Assembly (NCBI RefSeq): GCF_052180255.1
Contig: NZ_CP197466.1
Location: 1,302,001-1,366,000, forward strand
Reading direction: 5' to 3'
Origin: Paenibacillus_AM sp052180255
GTDB lineage: Bacteria; Bacillota; Bacilli; Paenibacillales; NBRC-103111
Length of the DNA: 64,000 nt
The translations under genes were made by a program, and so were the position numbers. A model generated the notes under the pieces. That model searched no databases. It saw only the letters and a list, made by a program, of their open reading frames with translations, and was not told the DNA's origin. Of the stretch, positions 26,583-36,517 are shown piece by piece. Numbering within the stretch: position 1 is the first letter of the stretch; each line of letters starts with the position of its first letter.

Positions 26583-28172
26583 ATGTATAAATTAATGCTT
26601 GTAGATGACGAAGAAGATGTAAGTGGTGAAATAGAATGGTCGGTGTACGGGTTTAATGAAGTAGAGAAGGCAGATAATGGGATCGACGCATTGGAACTGA
26701 TGGATCGATGGATCCCGGATGTGGTCGTAACGGATATTAAGATGCCTTTTATGGATGGTTTACAATTATCTGAGATCGTAAGGGAGAAGTTCCCACATAC
26801 AAAAGTTATTATTTTGACAGGATTTGATGAGTTTGAATATGCGCAAAAAGCCATCCATTTACATATAGACCAATATGTCCTCAAGCCTTTCTCGGCCCAA
26901 GAGTTAGTTGAGGTACTCATAAAGGTCAAGCTACAAATGGATGAAGAATTCGCGCAGAAAAAAGATATGCAAATGTTAAAAGAACAATACCGCCAGAGCC
27001 TACCTATTCTAAGGGAAAATTTCCTAACCTCACTTATTAACGGAAGACTCACTCCACAGCTTATTCAAGATAAATCGCTTCAGTATCAAATGCAATTACA
27101 TGGAAAAGGATTCGTCGCATCTGTGATTCGTATGGATCATTACGCTGTAACGAATAAAGAGCTGCAAGGCTTCGCCGTATTCAACATAACAGATGAAATT
27201 GTAAGTAAATCAGAGCTTGGTGTCGCTTTTATGCATCATGATGACGTGGTTTTATTAAGCATCTATGACACATCGGATCGGGAACAAGTCATGCAATCTA
27301 CACTTACTGTGCTGAGTGAAATCGTCCAAAGCATTCAGAAATATTTGAAATTAACCGTGACCATCGGTGTGGGTACGGTTGTAGATGAAGCAGCAAAATT
27401 GAATTATTCGTATGAAGATGCTATACAAGCGCTTGATTATCGGCCGATCCTTGGTAGTAATCGAGTTATCTGTATTGATGATGTGGAGAAGCGTTTCAAT
27501 GATCAGCTACGATTCGATGAGAGTAAAGCACATGCACTCATACTCGGGATTAAAGTCGGAACAAGTGAAGAAATAACGGGAATTGTCGAACAATTATTTG
27601 ATGGAATCACAGATCGATCCATTTCTTTTAAAGATTATCAAATTTATTTATTAGAGATGATTACAACGATCTTGAAGGCAGCTAAAGATTGAAATCTGGA
27701 TTTTGATACCGTATTTGGAGCGAATTATTTGCCGTTTGCGGATATTAATAAATTTACAAACCTGCGTGAAACGAAGAGTTGGATTCTGGGCATCTGCTTG
27801 CGAATGATGGATCATATTGCATTGGATCGCCAGTCCAATTACCGTAATCTAGTTGAGAAGGCGATTCAATTTACGAAAAAACACTATGCAGAAAGTGACA
27901 TTTCGATCCAAAAATTGTGCGAGCATCTGCATATTAGCGCAGGGTACTTCAGTAGCATTTTTAAAAAGGAAACGAAGATGACGTTCGTTACTTATTTACT
28001 TCAAGTTCGGATGGAAGCGGCTAAGGAGTTATTACGTACGACAGATTTAAGAGCACTTGATATTGCTGAACAAGTGGGTTATGCAGACGCCAATTACTTC
28101 AGTCATTGCTTCCGTAAATTCGTCGGTCAATCACCCAAAGAGTATAGGAATTATTCAGGAGCATCGGGATGA
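26583..28172 (+). pseudogene. YesN-type response regulator split by one in-frame TGA
   Basis: The same frame is open before and after a single TGA at 27690-27692 (codon 370 of 530). The first part has the receiver ('LMLVDDEEDVSGEI', Asp in 'DVVVTDIKMPFMDG', 'YVLKPFSAQE') and a middle linker domain. The second part (27693-28172) ends with a full AraC DNA-binding domain ('ISIQKLCEHLHISAGYFSSIF', 'LDIAEQVGYADANYFSHCFRKF'). Together they have the usual length of about 530 residues, so one point mutation or a read error explains the break. As written, the receiver part would lack DNA binding. A restart inside the second part (TTG 27729) has no clear ribosome site. ATG 26583 was chosen for the standard MYKLMLVDDEE beginning. 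The gene overlaps the kinase gene by 4 nt. Confidence 0.85.
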
Positions 28173-29893
28173 AGGTGAAAAGTATTCAGTTTGTCATCAC
28201 GGTATCTTTTACTATGATCTCTCTAGTCATGCTTATGGTTGGGTTTGTGCTTTATCAGAAGTTTTCAAGTACAGCAGAGCAGAATGCGTACTTAAATACG
28301 GAACAGATTGTCGATCAGGTGAGTTACAACCTGGAATCATACATCAAAGGCATGTCCGATGTATTTGAAGTGATCGATTATAAAATCCAAAATAGTAAAG
28401 CGTTTCAAAGTGATACCCTACGTGAGCAATTGGACGTTGTTCTTAACTCGAGGCAGGATATTGTTTCTTTGACGCTCTTTACGAGCCAAGGGGAAATTTT
28501 GACAGAGATTCCTAAGAATGATGTGCGAAAAAATGTCAATTACACCGAACAAAGTTGGTTTCAAGCGGCACTTGAAAATCCGAATCACCTGACATTCTCG
28601 CTCCCTCATATCCAGAATATTTTTAAAGGGCAATATAAATGGGTCGTCTCAATGAGCAAGGAAGTGATGCTGGACCAGGGTGGTAGTAGGGTACGTGGTG
28701 TGCTGTTGATCGATGTCAATTTTAAAACCATTGATGAATTATGTAAGCGAGTCAGTTTAGGAAAGAAAGGCTATGTGTACATTATCGATGAATCAGCAGG
28801 CAATATTGTTTATCATCCACAGCAGCAATTAATTAATATTGGACTCAAGTATGAGAACGTGGAGCAGGCGCTTAAATTCTCGTATGGGCGATACACCGAC
28901 AAGATGGATGATGAAAAACGGCTAATTACGGTCAAAACCGTCAGTAACATTGGCTGGAAAATTATTGGTGTCTCTTACTTAAATGAAATGGTTACGGTGA
29001 AAAAAGATACAGGCGGTTTTATTGTGTGGGTGATTATTATTGTCATCATCTGTATTTTGCTGTTGTCAGCTTTTATGTCGGCACGTATTTCCAAACCGAT
29101 CAATCGCTTGAAAAAATCGATGGAGAAAGTAGAGAAAGGTGACTTTGACATCAGTATCAATGTAAAAGGCGGCGATGAGGTCGAGCAGCTATCACGTAGA
29201 TTTAATTTGATGGTGGCACGCATCAGGCAGTTGATGGATCAAAGCTTGCAGGAGCAAGAGACGAAGCGGAAGAATGAGCTAGAAGTACTGCAATCGCAGA
29301 TTAACCCCCATTTTTTATACAATACGCTTAATTCTGTCGTTCGTATGGTAGGAAGTGGTAAGAATGAAGAAGTCGTTACGACGATAACCTCATTGTCTAA
29401 GTTTTTCCGCATATCGCTTAGTCGGGGTAAGTCGATTATTACAATCCAAGAAGAATTGGAGCACATTCGGCACTACTTAATTATTCAAACGATGCGTTTC
29501 AAGAATAAATTTGACTTCGAAATTACAGCGGATGAAGATACACTTGCTTGCTTGACACCGAAGCTTATTTTGCAACCTCTAGTCGAAAATGCAATATACC
29601 ACGGAATCGAATATATGGTAGACAAGGGGCATATTCAAATTGCTGCCTCGGTTATAGATGACAAGATTCTACTTATCATTCGGGATAACGGTCTAGGTAT
29701 GCCATCTGATGTTCTGGCTAACATATTGGTCGGTGGAAGTAAGAGTGATACAGGTTCTGGGGTAGGCGTTCGCAATGTACATGAGCGCATCCGGCTTTAT
29801 TTTGGTGATGCATTTGGTCTGGAATTCGAAAGTCAATTGGAAGAAGGTACTGAAGTGAAAATATGGATTCCACGGATGAAGGAGGAAGGTTAA
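28169..29893 (+). CDS. YesM-type sensor histidine kinase with Cache-like sensor
   Basis: 574 residues: helix at about 9-28, an extracellular double-Cache-like domain to about 280, helix at about 285-308, HAMP at about 310-362, 'QSQINPHFLYNTLNSV' with phospho-His381, and the ATPase domain with 'IRDNGLGMP' and 'GVGVRNVHERI'. It overlaps the split response regulator (ATGA) and is followed after 4 nt by a binding lipoprotein, which may present ligand to the sensor. Probable control of mglBAC downstream. Confidence 0.9.
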   Translation: MKVKSIQFVITVSFTMISLVMLMVGFVLYQKFSSTAEQNAYLNTEQIVDQVSYNLESYIKGMSDVFEVIDYKIQNSKAFQSDTLREQLDVVLNSRQDIVSLTLFTSQGEILTEIPKNDVRKNVNYTEQSWFQAALENPNHLTFSLPHIQNIFKGQYKWVVSMSKEVMLDQGGSRVRGVLLIDVNFKTIDELCKRVSLGKKGYVYIIDESAGNIVYHPQQQLINIGLKYENVEQALKFSYGRYTDKMDDEKRLITVKTVSNIGWKIIGVSYLNEMVTVKKDTGGFIVWVIIIVIICILLLSAFMSARISKPINRLKKSMEKVEKGDFDISINVKGGDEVEQLSRRFNLMVARIRQLMDQSLQEQETKRKNELEVLQSQINPHFLYNTLNSVVRMVGSGKNEEVVTTITSLSKFFRISLSRGKSIITIQEELEHIRHYLIIQTMRFKNKFDFEITADEDTLACLTPKLILQPLVENAIYHGIEYMVDKGHIQIAASVIDDKILLIIRDNGLGMPSDVLANILVGGSKSDTGSGVGVRNVHERIRLYFGDAFGLEFESQLEEGTEVKIWIPRMKEEG

Positions 29894-29897
29894 GCCG

Positions 29898-30875
29898 TTG
29901 AATAGGAAGCGATTAGGACTCCTGCTTTTCATATGGTTATGTGTCGCAGCTTCGATTAGTTCATGCTCGAATCAAGCTATAGAACGCGATAGAGGCCAAC
30001 GTAAAGAAATTGCATTTGTTGCCAAGCTAAAGCAGGGTGACTATTGGAATACGGTTCGGATGGGTGCGGAAACCGCAGCGAAGGAGCTTGGCATTAATCT
30101 GAACTATATGGCACCTGATCTTGAAGAAGATGTATCACGATTGAATGATTTAGTCTTGCAGTCTATCCGAAGCCATGTAGATGCTGTTGTAGTCGCGCCA
30201 CATGATACTAGTTCTCTGACTGACATTACAGAACAAGCGGGTAAAAAACATATTCCCGTTATTACTATTGATTCCGAAGTTGGAACTCCGTCTGTACAAA
30301 GTATGATCGGTACCAACAACTATGAAGCGGGTAAAAAAGCCGGAGAGAAGCTGATCGAATTAACAGGTAAATCTGCAAGAATTGCCCTTATGAGCATAAT
30401 GCAAGACTCTCATCAAGCAGATTTGCGCGAACAAGGTTTCCTTGACGCGATTAAACAACACCCCCAAGTTCAGTTAGTAGATACTTTATTTTGCTTATCG
30501 GATCAACGATACGCTAACAAACTGACATTGGATACGATAGAGAACAATGGTCCAATCAACGGTTTTGTCGCTTTGAATACGGCAGCTTCTTTGGGGGTTG
30601 CCGATGGTGTTAAACAGCTTGGACTTGCAGGGAAAGTGAAGATTGTTGCGTTTGACAATACACCTACTGAACTAGAGCTGCTGCAAGCTGGTGTGTTTCA
30701 AGCCACAATCGTACAAAATCCATTCAGCATCGGTTATTTAAGTGTGAAGTACGCGGTTGAGGCTGCTCGAAACAAAAAAGTACCACAGCGGGTGGATACG
30801 GGTTTTAAAGTGATCGATAACGAGAATATGTTCTGGTCCGAAAACCAGAAGCTGTTATTTCCGTTTGTGAAGTAA
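29898..30875 (+). CDS. Ribose/galactose-type sugar-binding lipoprotein, probably a sensor partner
   Basis: 325 residues, Peripla_BP_4 fold ('IAFVAKLKQGDYWNTVRMGAETAAKEL', 'VDAVVVAPHDTSSL', 'PVITIDSEV', 'GTNNYEAGKKAGEKL'). The lipobox 'ASISSCS' gives a lipidated Cys near residue 23. Start TTG 29898 with ggagg 8 nt upstream, 4 nt after the kinase stop. It is in the operon of the two-component system and not with a permease, so, like other binding proteins coded beside YesM kinases, it probably binds a sugar and signals to the kinase. Its ligand may be galactose, since mglBAC follows. Confidence 0.85.
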   Translation: MNRKRLGLLLFIWLCVAASISSCSNQAIERDRGQRKEIAFVAKLKQGDYWNTVRMGAETAAKELGINLNYMAPDLEEDVSRLNDLVLQSIRSHVDAVVVAPHDTSSLTDITEQAGKKHIPVITIDSEVGTPSVQSMIGTNNYEAGKKAGEKLIELTGKSARIALMSIMQDSHQADLREQGFLDAIKQHPQVQLVDTLFCLSDQRYANKLTLDTIENNGPINGFVALNTAASLGVADGVKQLGLAGKVKIVAFDNTPTELELLQAGVFQATIVQNPFSIGYLSVKYAVEAARNKKVPQRVDTGFKVIDNENMFWSENQKLLFPFVK

Positions 30876-31023
30876 AGCAAACGGATAAAAGCGAAATCGT
30901 AACATATGAGAATATTGCTAGAACACATGAGGATTTTGTATTTGTTTTCGTTTTGTAATCCCTTACATTTAGGGTGTAGAGAGAAAGAAGTCCTAATATG
31001 GAATAATTAAGGGAGGTTTTTAA

Positions 31024-32097
31024 ATGAAAAAAGCGTTACCAATCGTAGTAGCAGGTGCATTAGCCGTTTTGATCGCTGGTTGTTCCACTTCAAGTAGTGG
31101 TTCTAGTCCTGATAAAAGCACACCAGGAGCAGCAACACCTGCAGCAACTACCAATACTAAAGCTGGAAATTCAACAATCGGTGTTGCGATCTATAAGTTT
31201 GATGACACATTTATGACAGGTGTACGTAATGCAATCTTCACGGCTGCCGAAGGTAAAGGAAAAGTAGACATCGTGGACAGCCAAAACTCACAACCTACAC
31301 AAAACGATAAAGTGGATCTATTTATTACAAAAAAAGTAAATGCACTTGCGATTAACCCAGTTGACCGTACAGCTGCAAGCATCATTATTGATAAAGCTAA
31401 AGCGGCAAAAACCCCGGTCGTATTCTTCAATCGTGAACCACTGGCTGATGATATGAAGAAATGGGATAAAGTGTATTATGTGGGAGCAAAAGCCGAGCAA
31501 TCCGGTACGATGGAAGGCCAACTGCTTGTTGATTATTTCAAAGCTCATCCTGAAGCAGATAAGAACAAAGATGGCGTTATTCAATATGTGATGTTAAAAG
31601 GTGAGCCTGGACACCAAGATGCTGAACTTCGTACGAAATTCTCTGTCGCTGCGATTCAAGATGCAGGTATGAAAGTGGAGAAGCTCGCTGAAGATACAGC
31701 AATGTGGGATTTGGTTAAAGCACAAGACAAAATGGCTGCATTCTTAGCTGCACATGGCGATAAAATCGAGGCAGTCATTACGAATAATGATGATATGGCA
31801 CTTGGTGCAATTTCTGCATTGAAAGCAAAAGGATATTTTAAAGATAACAAGTTTATGCCGGTTGTTGGTGTAGATGCAACAGCTCCTGCTCTTAAGGCCC
31901 TTGAAGAAGGCACACTTCTTGGCACGGTTCTGAACGATGCGAAGAACCAAGGTAAAGCAACATTCAACCTTGCAAACGTATTAGCTCAAGGACAGACACC
32001 CAATAAAGAGAATACAGGATACGATGTAACAGACGGTAAATATGTATGGGTTCCTTATAAAAAAATCACAAAAGACAATATGAAGGACGCACAATAA
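31024..32097 (+). CDS. mglB: Galactose/methyl-galactoside ABC transporter binding lipoprotein
   Basis: 357 residues. Close to E. coli MglB: 'IGVAIYKFDDTFMTGVRNAI', 'QNDKVDLFITKKVNALAINPVD', 'PVVFFNREP', the EF-hand-like calcium loop 'DKNKDGVIQ', 'LKGEPGHQDAE', 'DTAMWD', 'ITNNDDMALGAISALKA', 'GVDATAPAL', 'GTVLNDAKNQ'. The lipobox 'AVLIAGCS' is followed by a Ser/Thr/Ala-rich linker. Gggagg precedes ATG 31024. Captures galactose or glucose for MglAC. It is much the best identified transporter of the window. Confidence 0.95.
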   Translation: MKKALPIVVAGALAVLIAGCSTSSSGSSPDKSTPGAATPAATTNTKAGNSTIGVAIYKFDDTFMTGVRNAIFTAAEGKGKVDIVDSQNSQPTQNDKVDLFITKKVNALAINPVDRTAASIIIDKAKAAKTPVVFFNREPLADDMKKWDKVYYVGAKAEQSGTMEGQLLVDYFKAHPEADKNKDGVIQYVMLKGEPGHQDAELRTKFSVAAIQDAGMKVEKLAEDTAMWDLVKAQDKMAAFLAAHGDKIEAVITNNDDMALGAISALKAKGYFKDNKFMPVVGVDATAPALKALEEGTLLGTVLNDAKNQGKATFNLANVLAQGQTPNKENTGYDVTDGKYVWVPYKKITKDNMKDAQ

Positions 32098-32119
32098 TTG
32101 TTAATTACACGCATAAGAC

Positions 32120-32150
32120 AAGGGAGCAATGTATGCTTACGTTGCTCCTT
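32120..32150 (+). terminator. Intra-operon hairpin between mglB and mglA
   Basis: aagggagcaa pairs with ttgctcctt across a 12-nt loop, followed by only tgctctt. A weak terminator or a stabilising hairpin that would give more binding protein than ATPase, usual for such operons. Confidence 0.5.
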
Positions 32151-32192
32151 TGCTCTTGAATCGTTGATTTGCATGAGGTAGGAGGGGTTACG

Positions 32193-33710
32193 ATGACCCA
32201 AGGTAGGTTCTTACTTGAGATGAAGAACATCGCCAAAGAGTTTCCTGGTGTAAAGGCGCTGGATGATGTCACGCTTCAAGTACGCCCTGGTACAGTTCAT
32301 GCGCTCATGGGTGAGAATGGTGCAGGGAAATCTACACTGATGAAATGTTTGTTTGGCATCTATACACCAGATGCTGGCGAGATTTATTTGGATGGGACGA
32401 AAGTGACAATCCACAATTCCAAAGATGCACTAAATAGTGGTATTTCAATGATTCATCAAGAGCTTCACCCGATTCCTTTTCGAAGCGTGATGGAAAATTT
32501 ATGGCTCGGCCGGTATCCGTTGACGAAAATTGGCCCCTTTAAAATTGTAAATAATAAGAAAATGCTGCAAAACACAGAGACATTATTACAAGAATTAGAT
32601 CTCGATATTAATCCGAAAGCCATTGTTGGCAGTTTGTCTGTTTCCAAAGTTCAGTTATTAGAAATTGCCAAAGCAGTGTCTTATCATGCGAAGGTCATCG
32701 TCATGGATGAACCGACTTCTTCTTTAACAGGAAACGAAGTTGAGCAATTATTTGCAATTATTGCGGAGTTGAAAAGTCGTGGCGTGTCCATTATCTATAT
32801 TTCTCATAAAATGGAAGAAATATTGCGAATCTCAGATGATGTAACGATTATGCGTGATGGGAAGCGAACAGGCACATGGCCTGCAACAGAGCTTACAACA
32901 GATTTGATTATTAGCAAAATGGTTGGGCGCGACTTAACGGAAAGGTTCCCTGAACGTGATAATGCCCCACACGGCGAAATTTTACGGGTTGAAAGTTTAA
33001 CTTCAGCCATGTACAAATCATTCAAGGACATTTCTTTTACGCTAAAAAAAGGCGAAGTGCTTGGTGTCGGTGGTCTAGTTGGTGCACAGCGTACCGAGCT
33101 AATTGAATCACTCTTTGGTCTTCGCGCACTTTCTTCGGGGAAAATTATGATTCATGGCAAAGAAACAACAATTAAATCACCTAGAGATGCGATTAAGCAA
33201 AAAATTGCACTGCTTACGGAAGAACGACGGGTAACGGGTATATTCCCTGTGTTATCTGTTCTTGAAAATACTGTCATTACAAGTCTTTCACGCTATATCA
33301 ATCGCTTTTTCCTCTTTGCGGATAAGAAACCTAAGATAGACGTGCAGAGTAGTATTGAGAAACTTCGGATAAAAACCCCTTCATATCGTACTTTAATTGG
33401 TAATCTGTCTGGAGGAAACCAGCAGAAAGTACTGTTCGCCAGATGGCTGATGACAGAGCCTGATATTCTGTTGTTAGACGAACCTACGCGTGGGATTGAT
33501 GTTGGGGCAAAATATGAAATTTATATGATGATTGCAGACCTTGCTAAGCAAGGAAAAAGCATCATCATGATTTCTTCAGAAATGCCGGAGTTAATGGGGA
33601 TGTCTGACCGGATAATGGTCATGTGTGAAGGGAAGCTGGCAGGAATTGTAGATGGAAAGACGGCGACAGAAGAAGAAATTATGCGCCTTGCAGCACAAGA
33701 TACAGCATAA
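32193..33710 (+). CDS. mglA: Galactose/methyl-galactoside import ATPase
   Basis: 505 residues, two ABC domains in one chain. The N-terminal domain has Walker A 'GENGAGKST' and Walker B 'VIVMDEPTSSLT', with a degenerate signature ('LSVSKVQLLEIAKA'). The C-terminal domain has the usual degenerate Walker A ('GGLVGAQRTEL') but a full signature 'LSGGNQQKVLFARW' and 'LLLDEPTRGIDVGAKYEI'. ATG 32193 with aggagggg 6 nt upstream. Sits between mglB and mglC. Confidence 0.95.
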   Translation: MTQGRFLLEMKNIAKEFPGVKALDDVTLQVRPGTVHALMGENGAGKSTLMKCLFGIYTPDAGEIYLDGTKVTIHNSKDALNSGISMIHQELHPIPFRSVMENLWLGRYPLTKIGPFKIVNNKKMLQNTETLLQELDLDINPKAIVGSLSVSKVQLLEIAKAVSYHAKVIVMDEPTSSLTGNEVEQLFAIIAELKSRGVSIIYISHKMEEILRISDDVTIMRDGKRTGTWPATELTTDLIISKMVGRDLTERFPERDNAPHGEILRVESLTSAMYKSFKDISFTLKKGEVLGVGGLVGAQRTELIESLFGLRALSSGKIMIHGKETTIKSPRDAIKQKIALLTEERRVTGIFPVLSVLENTVITSLSRYINRFFLFADKKPKIDVQSSIEKLRIKTPSYRTLIGNLSGGNQQKVLFARWLMTEPDILLLDEPTRGIDVGAKYEIYMMIADLAKQGKSIIMISSEMPELMGMSDRIMVMCEGKLAGIVDGKTATEEEIMRLAAQDTA

Positions 33711-33741
33711 TTCTTTCGTTAAATACGGGAGGGGTACTAAG

Positions 33742-34761
33742 ATGGACAGCTTACAAGTAAAGAAAATTGGTAATTTCATGACCCAGTATGCGATTTATAT
33801 CGTCCTCGTCGTGCTGGTCATTGGTATCGCATTGTATGACCCGGGCTTCTTACAATTATCAATTTTACGAGATATTCTATCGCAATCATCTACACGTGCT
33901 ATTATTGCGCTCGGTACCGCATGTATTTTGATCACAGGTGGGACGGATCTTTCGTCAGGAAGAGTAGTTGGTCTTACAGCAGTCGTATCTGCCTCCATGC
34001 TACAAATGATGGATTATCCGAGAAGATTTTTCCCAGATATGCCGGAGATCAGCATCTTTATCCCCATTGCCATTGCAATACTTGCAGGTTTAGTTATTGG
34101 CATTATTAATGGTGTAATTGTAGCCAAATTCAGGGTGCCGCCGTTTATCGCAACACTGGGTACGATGGTTATGGTATATGGCTTGAACTCGATATATTTT
34201 GATACCAAACCGAATGAATCGCAGCCAATAGGCGGGTTACGGTCAGAATTTACGAACCTTGGACAAGGTTATATTGGCAAAGATGGCTCGTTTTCGATTC
34301 CGTATATCGTATTAATTGCGTTAGGTGTGGCGATTATTACATGGATTATTTTTAATAAGACACGTCTGGGTAAAAATATGTATGCGATTGGTGGCAACAT
34401 ACAAGCGGCTACGGTGTCAGGTATTCATGTGGCACGTAACTTGATTTATATTTATGCATTTGCCGGTGCTTTGTATGGTTTATCAGGTGTATTAGAAGCT
34501 TCCCGTACGGGTGGTGCAACGAATAACTATGGAAATATGTATGAACTTGATGCGATTGCAGCCTGCGTCGTAGGTGGTGTCTCCACATCAGGTGGGATCG
34601 GAACCGTGCCAGGCGTTCTTGCAGGGGTATTGATCTTCGGTGTTATTAACTATGGATTAACTTTTATCGGGGTAAGTCCGTACTGGCAGCTTATTATTAA
34701 GGGATTAATTATTGTGGCAGCAGTCGGTTTTGATATTCGGAAGTATTTGGCTAAGAAATGA
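33742..34761 (+). CDS. mglC: Galactose/methyl-galactoside ABC transporter permease
   Basis: 339 residues, BPD_transp_2 (RbsC/MglC) family, about 8-10 helices: 'ALGTACILITGGTDLSSGRVVGL', 'VAKFRVPPFIATLGTMVMVYGL', 'AIGGNIQAATVSGIHV', 'ASRTGGATNNYGNMYELDAIAACVVGG'. ATG 33742 has gggagggg 9 nt upstream; longer frames into mglA are rejected. Last gene of mglBAC, followed by a terminator. Confidence 0.95.
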   Translation: MDSLQVKKIGNFMTQYAIYIVLVVLVIGIALYDPGFLQLSILRDILSQSSTRAIIALGTACILITGGTDLSSGRVVGLTAVVSASMLQMMDYPRRFFPDMPEISIFIPIAIAILAGLVIGIINGVIVAKFRVPPFIATLGTMVMVYGLNSIYFDTKPNESQPIGGLRSEFTNLGQGYIGKDGSFSIPYIVLIALGVAIITWIIFNKTRLGKNMYAIGGNIQAATVSGIHVARNLIYIYAFAGALYGLSGVLEASRTGGATNNYGNMYELDAIAACVVGGVSTSGGIGTVPGVLAGVLIFGVINYGLTFIGVSPYWQLIIKGLIIVAAVGFDIRKYLAKK

Positions 34762-34794
34762 TAGAATGGTTGCTGAAAAAGGTTATAAATGAGG

Positions 34795-34823
34795 AGGCTA
34801 TCGAACATGCTCGATAGCCTTTC
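34795..34823 (+). terminator. Terminator of mglBAC
   Basis: Perfect 10-bp stem aggctatcga / tcgatagcct with a 6-nt loop and a short ttt tract, 34 nt after mglC. Confidence 0.65.
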
Positions 34824-34961
34824 CCTATGACTAAAATAAAGATGATATAATTTCTTTATTATTGTGATAATTTATTTTTTTCTCATAGAAATAGGAGTAT
34901 GATTAGAGAGTAAACATGTGTTAGATATTAATCATTATTCATGTACACGGAGGTCTTTGTA

Positions 34962-36389
34962 ATGACGAAAGAAGCGGTTCGGATCGAGAAAGATTTTTTA
35001 GGATCAAAGGAAGTACCGATTGATGCATATTATGGGGTTCAAACTCTGAGAGCGATCGAGAACTTCCCAATGACTGGATATCGAATTCATGAAGAACTTA
35101 TAAAAGCGATGGCTATGGTGAAGAAATCTGCAGCTTTGGCAAACATGGAAATTAAGCGTTTACAACCGCAAATCGGAGAAGCGATTGTCCAAGCAGCCGA
35201 TGAGATGATTGCTGGACAGTGGCATGATCACTTCATAGTTGATCCGATCCAAGGTGGAGCAGGAACTTCGATTAACATGAATACGAATGAGATCATTGCG
35301 AATCGCGCAATTGAATTAATGGGTGGAACCAAGGGAGATTATTTCTCCGTTAGCCCAAACACGCATGTGAACATGGCACAATCGACGAATGACACGTTCC
35401 CAACAGCGATTCATCTTTCGACTTTGTCCTTAATTGATAAGCTGCTCGTTACCATGCAAGAGCTGGCCGAAGCATTTTTCAAAAAGGCAAAAGAATTTGA
35501 CGGTATCATTAAAATGGGTCGTACTCATTTACAAGATGCGGTACCGATTCGTCTTGGTCAAGAGTTCGCAGCATATGGCCGTGTATTAGAGCGTGATATT
35601 AAGCGTGTGAGACAAACGCGTGATCACTTATATGAAGTAAATATGGGTGCGACAGCAGTCGGAACAGGACTAAACGCAGACCCTCGATATATTAAACGTG
35701 TTGTTGAAATTTTGGCTGAAGTAAGTGGCTTACCAGTTGTAGGTGCAGAAGATCTTGTAGATGCTACGCAGAACACAGATGCCTATACAGAGGTTTCCGC
35801 ATCCCTTAAAGTATGTATGATGAACATGTCCAAGGTTGCCAATGACTTGCGCTTGATGGCATCCGGTCCACGTAGTGGTTTTGCAGAAATTAAATTGCCA
35901 GATCGCCAGCCAGGATCATCCATCATGCCAGGTAAAGTAAACCCTGTTATGTGTGAAGTGCTTAACCAAGTGGCATTCCAAGTTATCGGTAACGACCACA
36001 CGATTTGTCTTGCTTCTGAAGCAGGTCAATTGGAATTGAACGTTATGGAACCTGTGCTCGTGTTTAACCTACTTCAATCTCTAAGCCTTATGAATCAAGT
36101 GTTTACAGTGTTCAGAACACATTGTATTGAAGGCATTGAAGCGAATGTTGAGCAATGCAAAGAGTATGTGGAGAAAAGTATCGGTATTATTACTGCGCTT
36201 AACCCGCACCTTGGCTACGAAGCAGCTGCTCGAATTGCACGTATCGCATCCCAAACAGGTCAGTCCGTGCGTGAACTGATTTTGCTTCATAACTTGCTTA
36301 CAGAAGAAGAGTTGGACAAAATTCTAGATCCTTATGAAATGACACACCCAGGTATTGCGGGTGAAGAATTATTGCTCAACCAAGATTAA
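34962..36389 (+). CDS. aspA: Aspartate ammonia-lyase
   Basis: Deaminates L-aspartate to fumarate and ammonia. 475 residues, normal. The family signature 'GSSIMPGKVNP' is near residue 325, 'GRTHLQDAVPIRLGQEF' near 190, 'SPNTHVNMAQSTNDTFPTA' near 135. The start ATG 34962 follows acggagg by 8 nt; the seven-codon longer frame has no ribosome site. Monocistronic with a 200-nt upstream region and a strong terminator. Distinguished from fumarase by the 'NDTFPTAIHL' and 'PGKVNPV' context; assignment as aspartase is likely but fumarase-family overlap is noted. Confidence 0.92.
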   Translation: MTKEAVRIEKDFLGSKEVPIDAYYGVQTLRAIENFPMTGYRIHEELIKAMAMVKKSAALANMEIKRLQPQIGEAIVQAADEMIAGQWHDHFIVDPIQGGAGTSINMNTNEIIANRAIELMGGTKGDYFSVSPNTHVNMAQSTNDTFPTAIHLSTLSLIDKLLVTMQELAEAFFKKAKEFDGIIKMGRTHLQDAVPIRLGQEFAAYGRVLERDIKRVRQTRDHLYEVNMGATAVGTGLNADPRYIKRVVEILAEVSGLPVVGAEDLVDATQNTDAYTEVSASLKVCMMNMSKVANDLRLMASGPRSGFAEIKLPDRQPGSSIMPGKVNPVMCEVLNQVAFQVIGNDHTICLASEAGQLELNVMEPVLVFNLLQSLSLMNQVFTVFRTHCIEGIEANVEQCKEYVEKSIGIITALNPHLGYEAAARIARIASQTGQSVRELILLHNLLTEEELDKILDPYEMTHPGIAGEELLLNQD

Positions 36390-36413
36390 TGGTTCATCTA
36401 CGTAGATAAGAAT

Positions 36414-36480
36414 CCCCTTTTAAGTAGAACCTATTACGAAAGAACGCTTTTCGTTGTAAACTACTTAAGAGGGTTTTTTA
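36414..36480 (+). terminator. Terminator of aspA
   Basis: Stem ccccttttaagtag / ctacttaagaggg with an inner acgaaa/tttcgt hairpin in the loop, followed by gttttttatttt. Confidence 0.75.
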
Positions 36481-36517
36481 TTTTGTACAATTCTTGTTAT
36501 TAGGTAGGTGTTGGTTT

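Noticed and set aside
27690..27740. Selenocysteine or pyrrolysine recoding at the response-regulator TGA
   Set aside because: No stable hairpin follows the TGA at the distance of a bacterial SECIS, and a regulator linker is not a place where Sec is known. A point mutation or read error is simpler.
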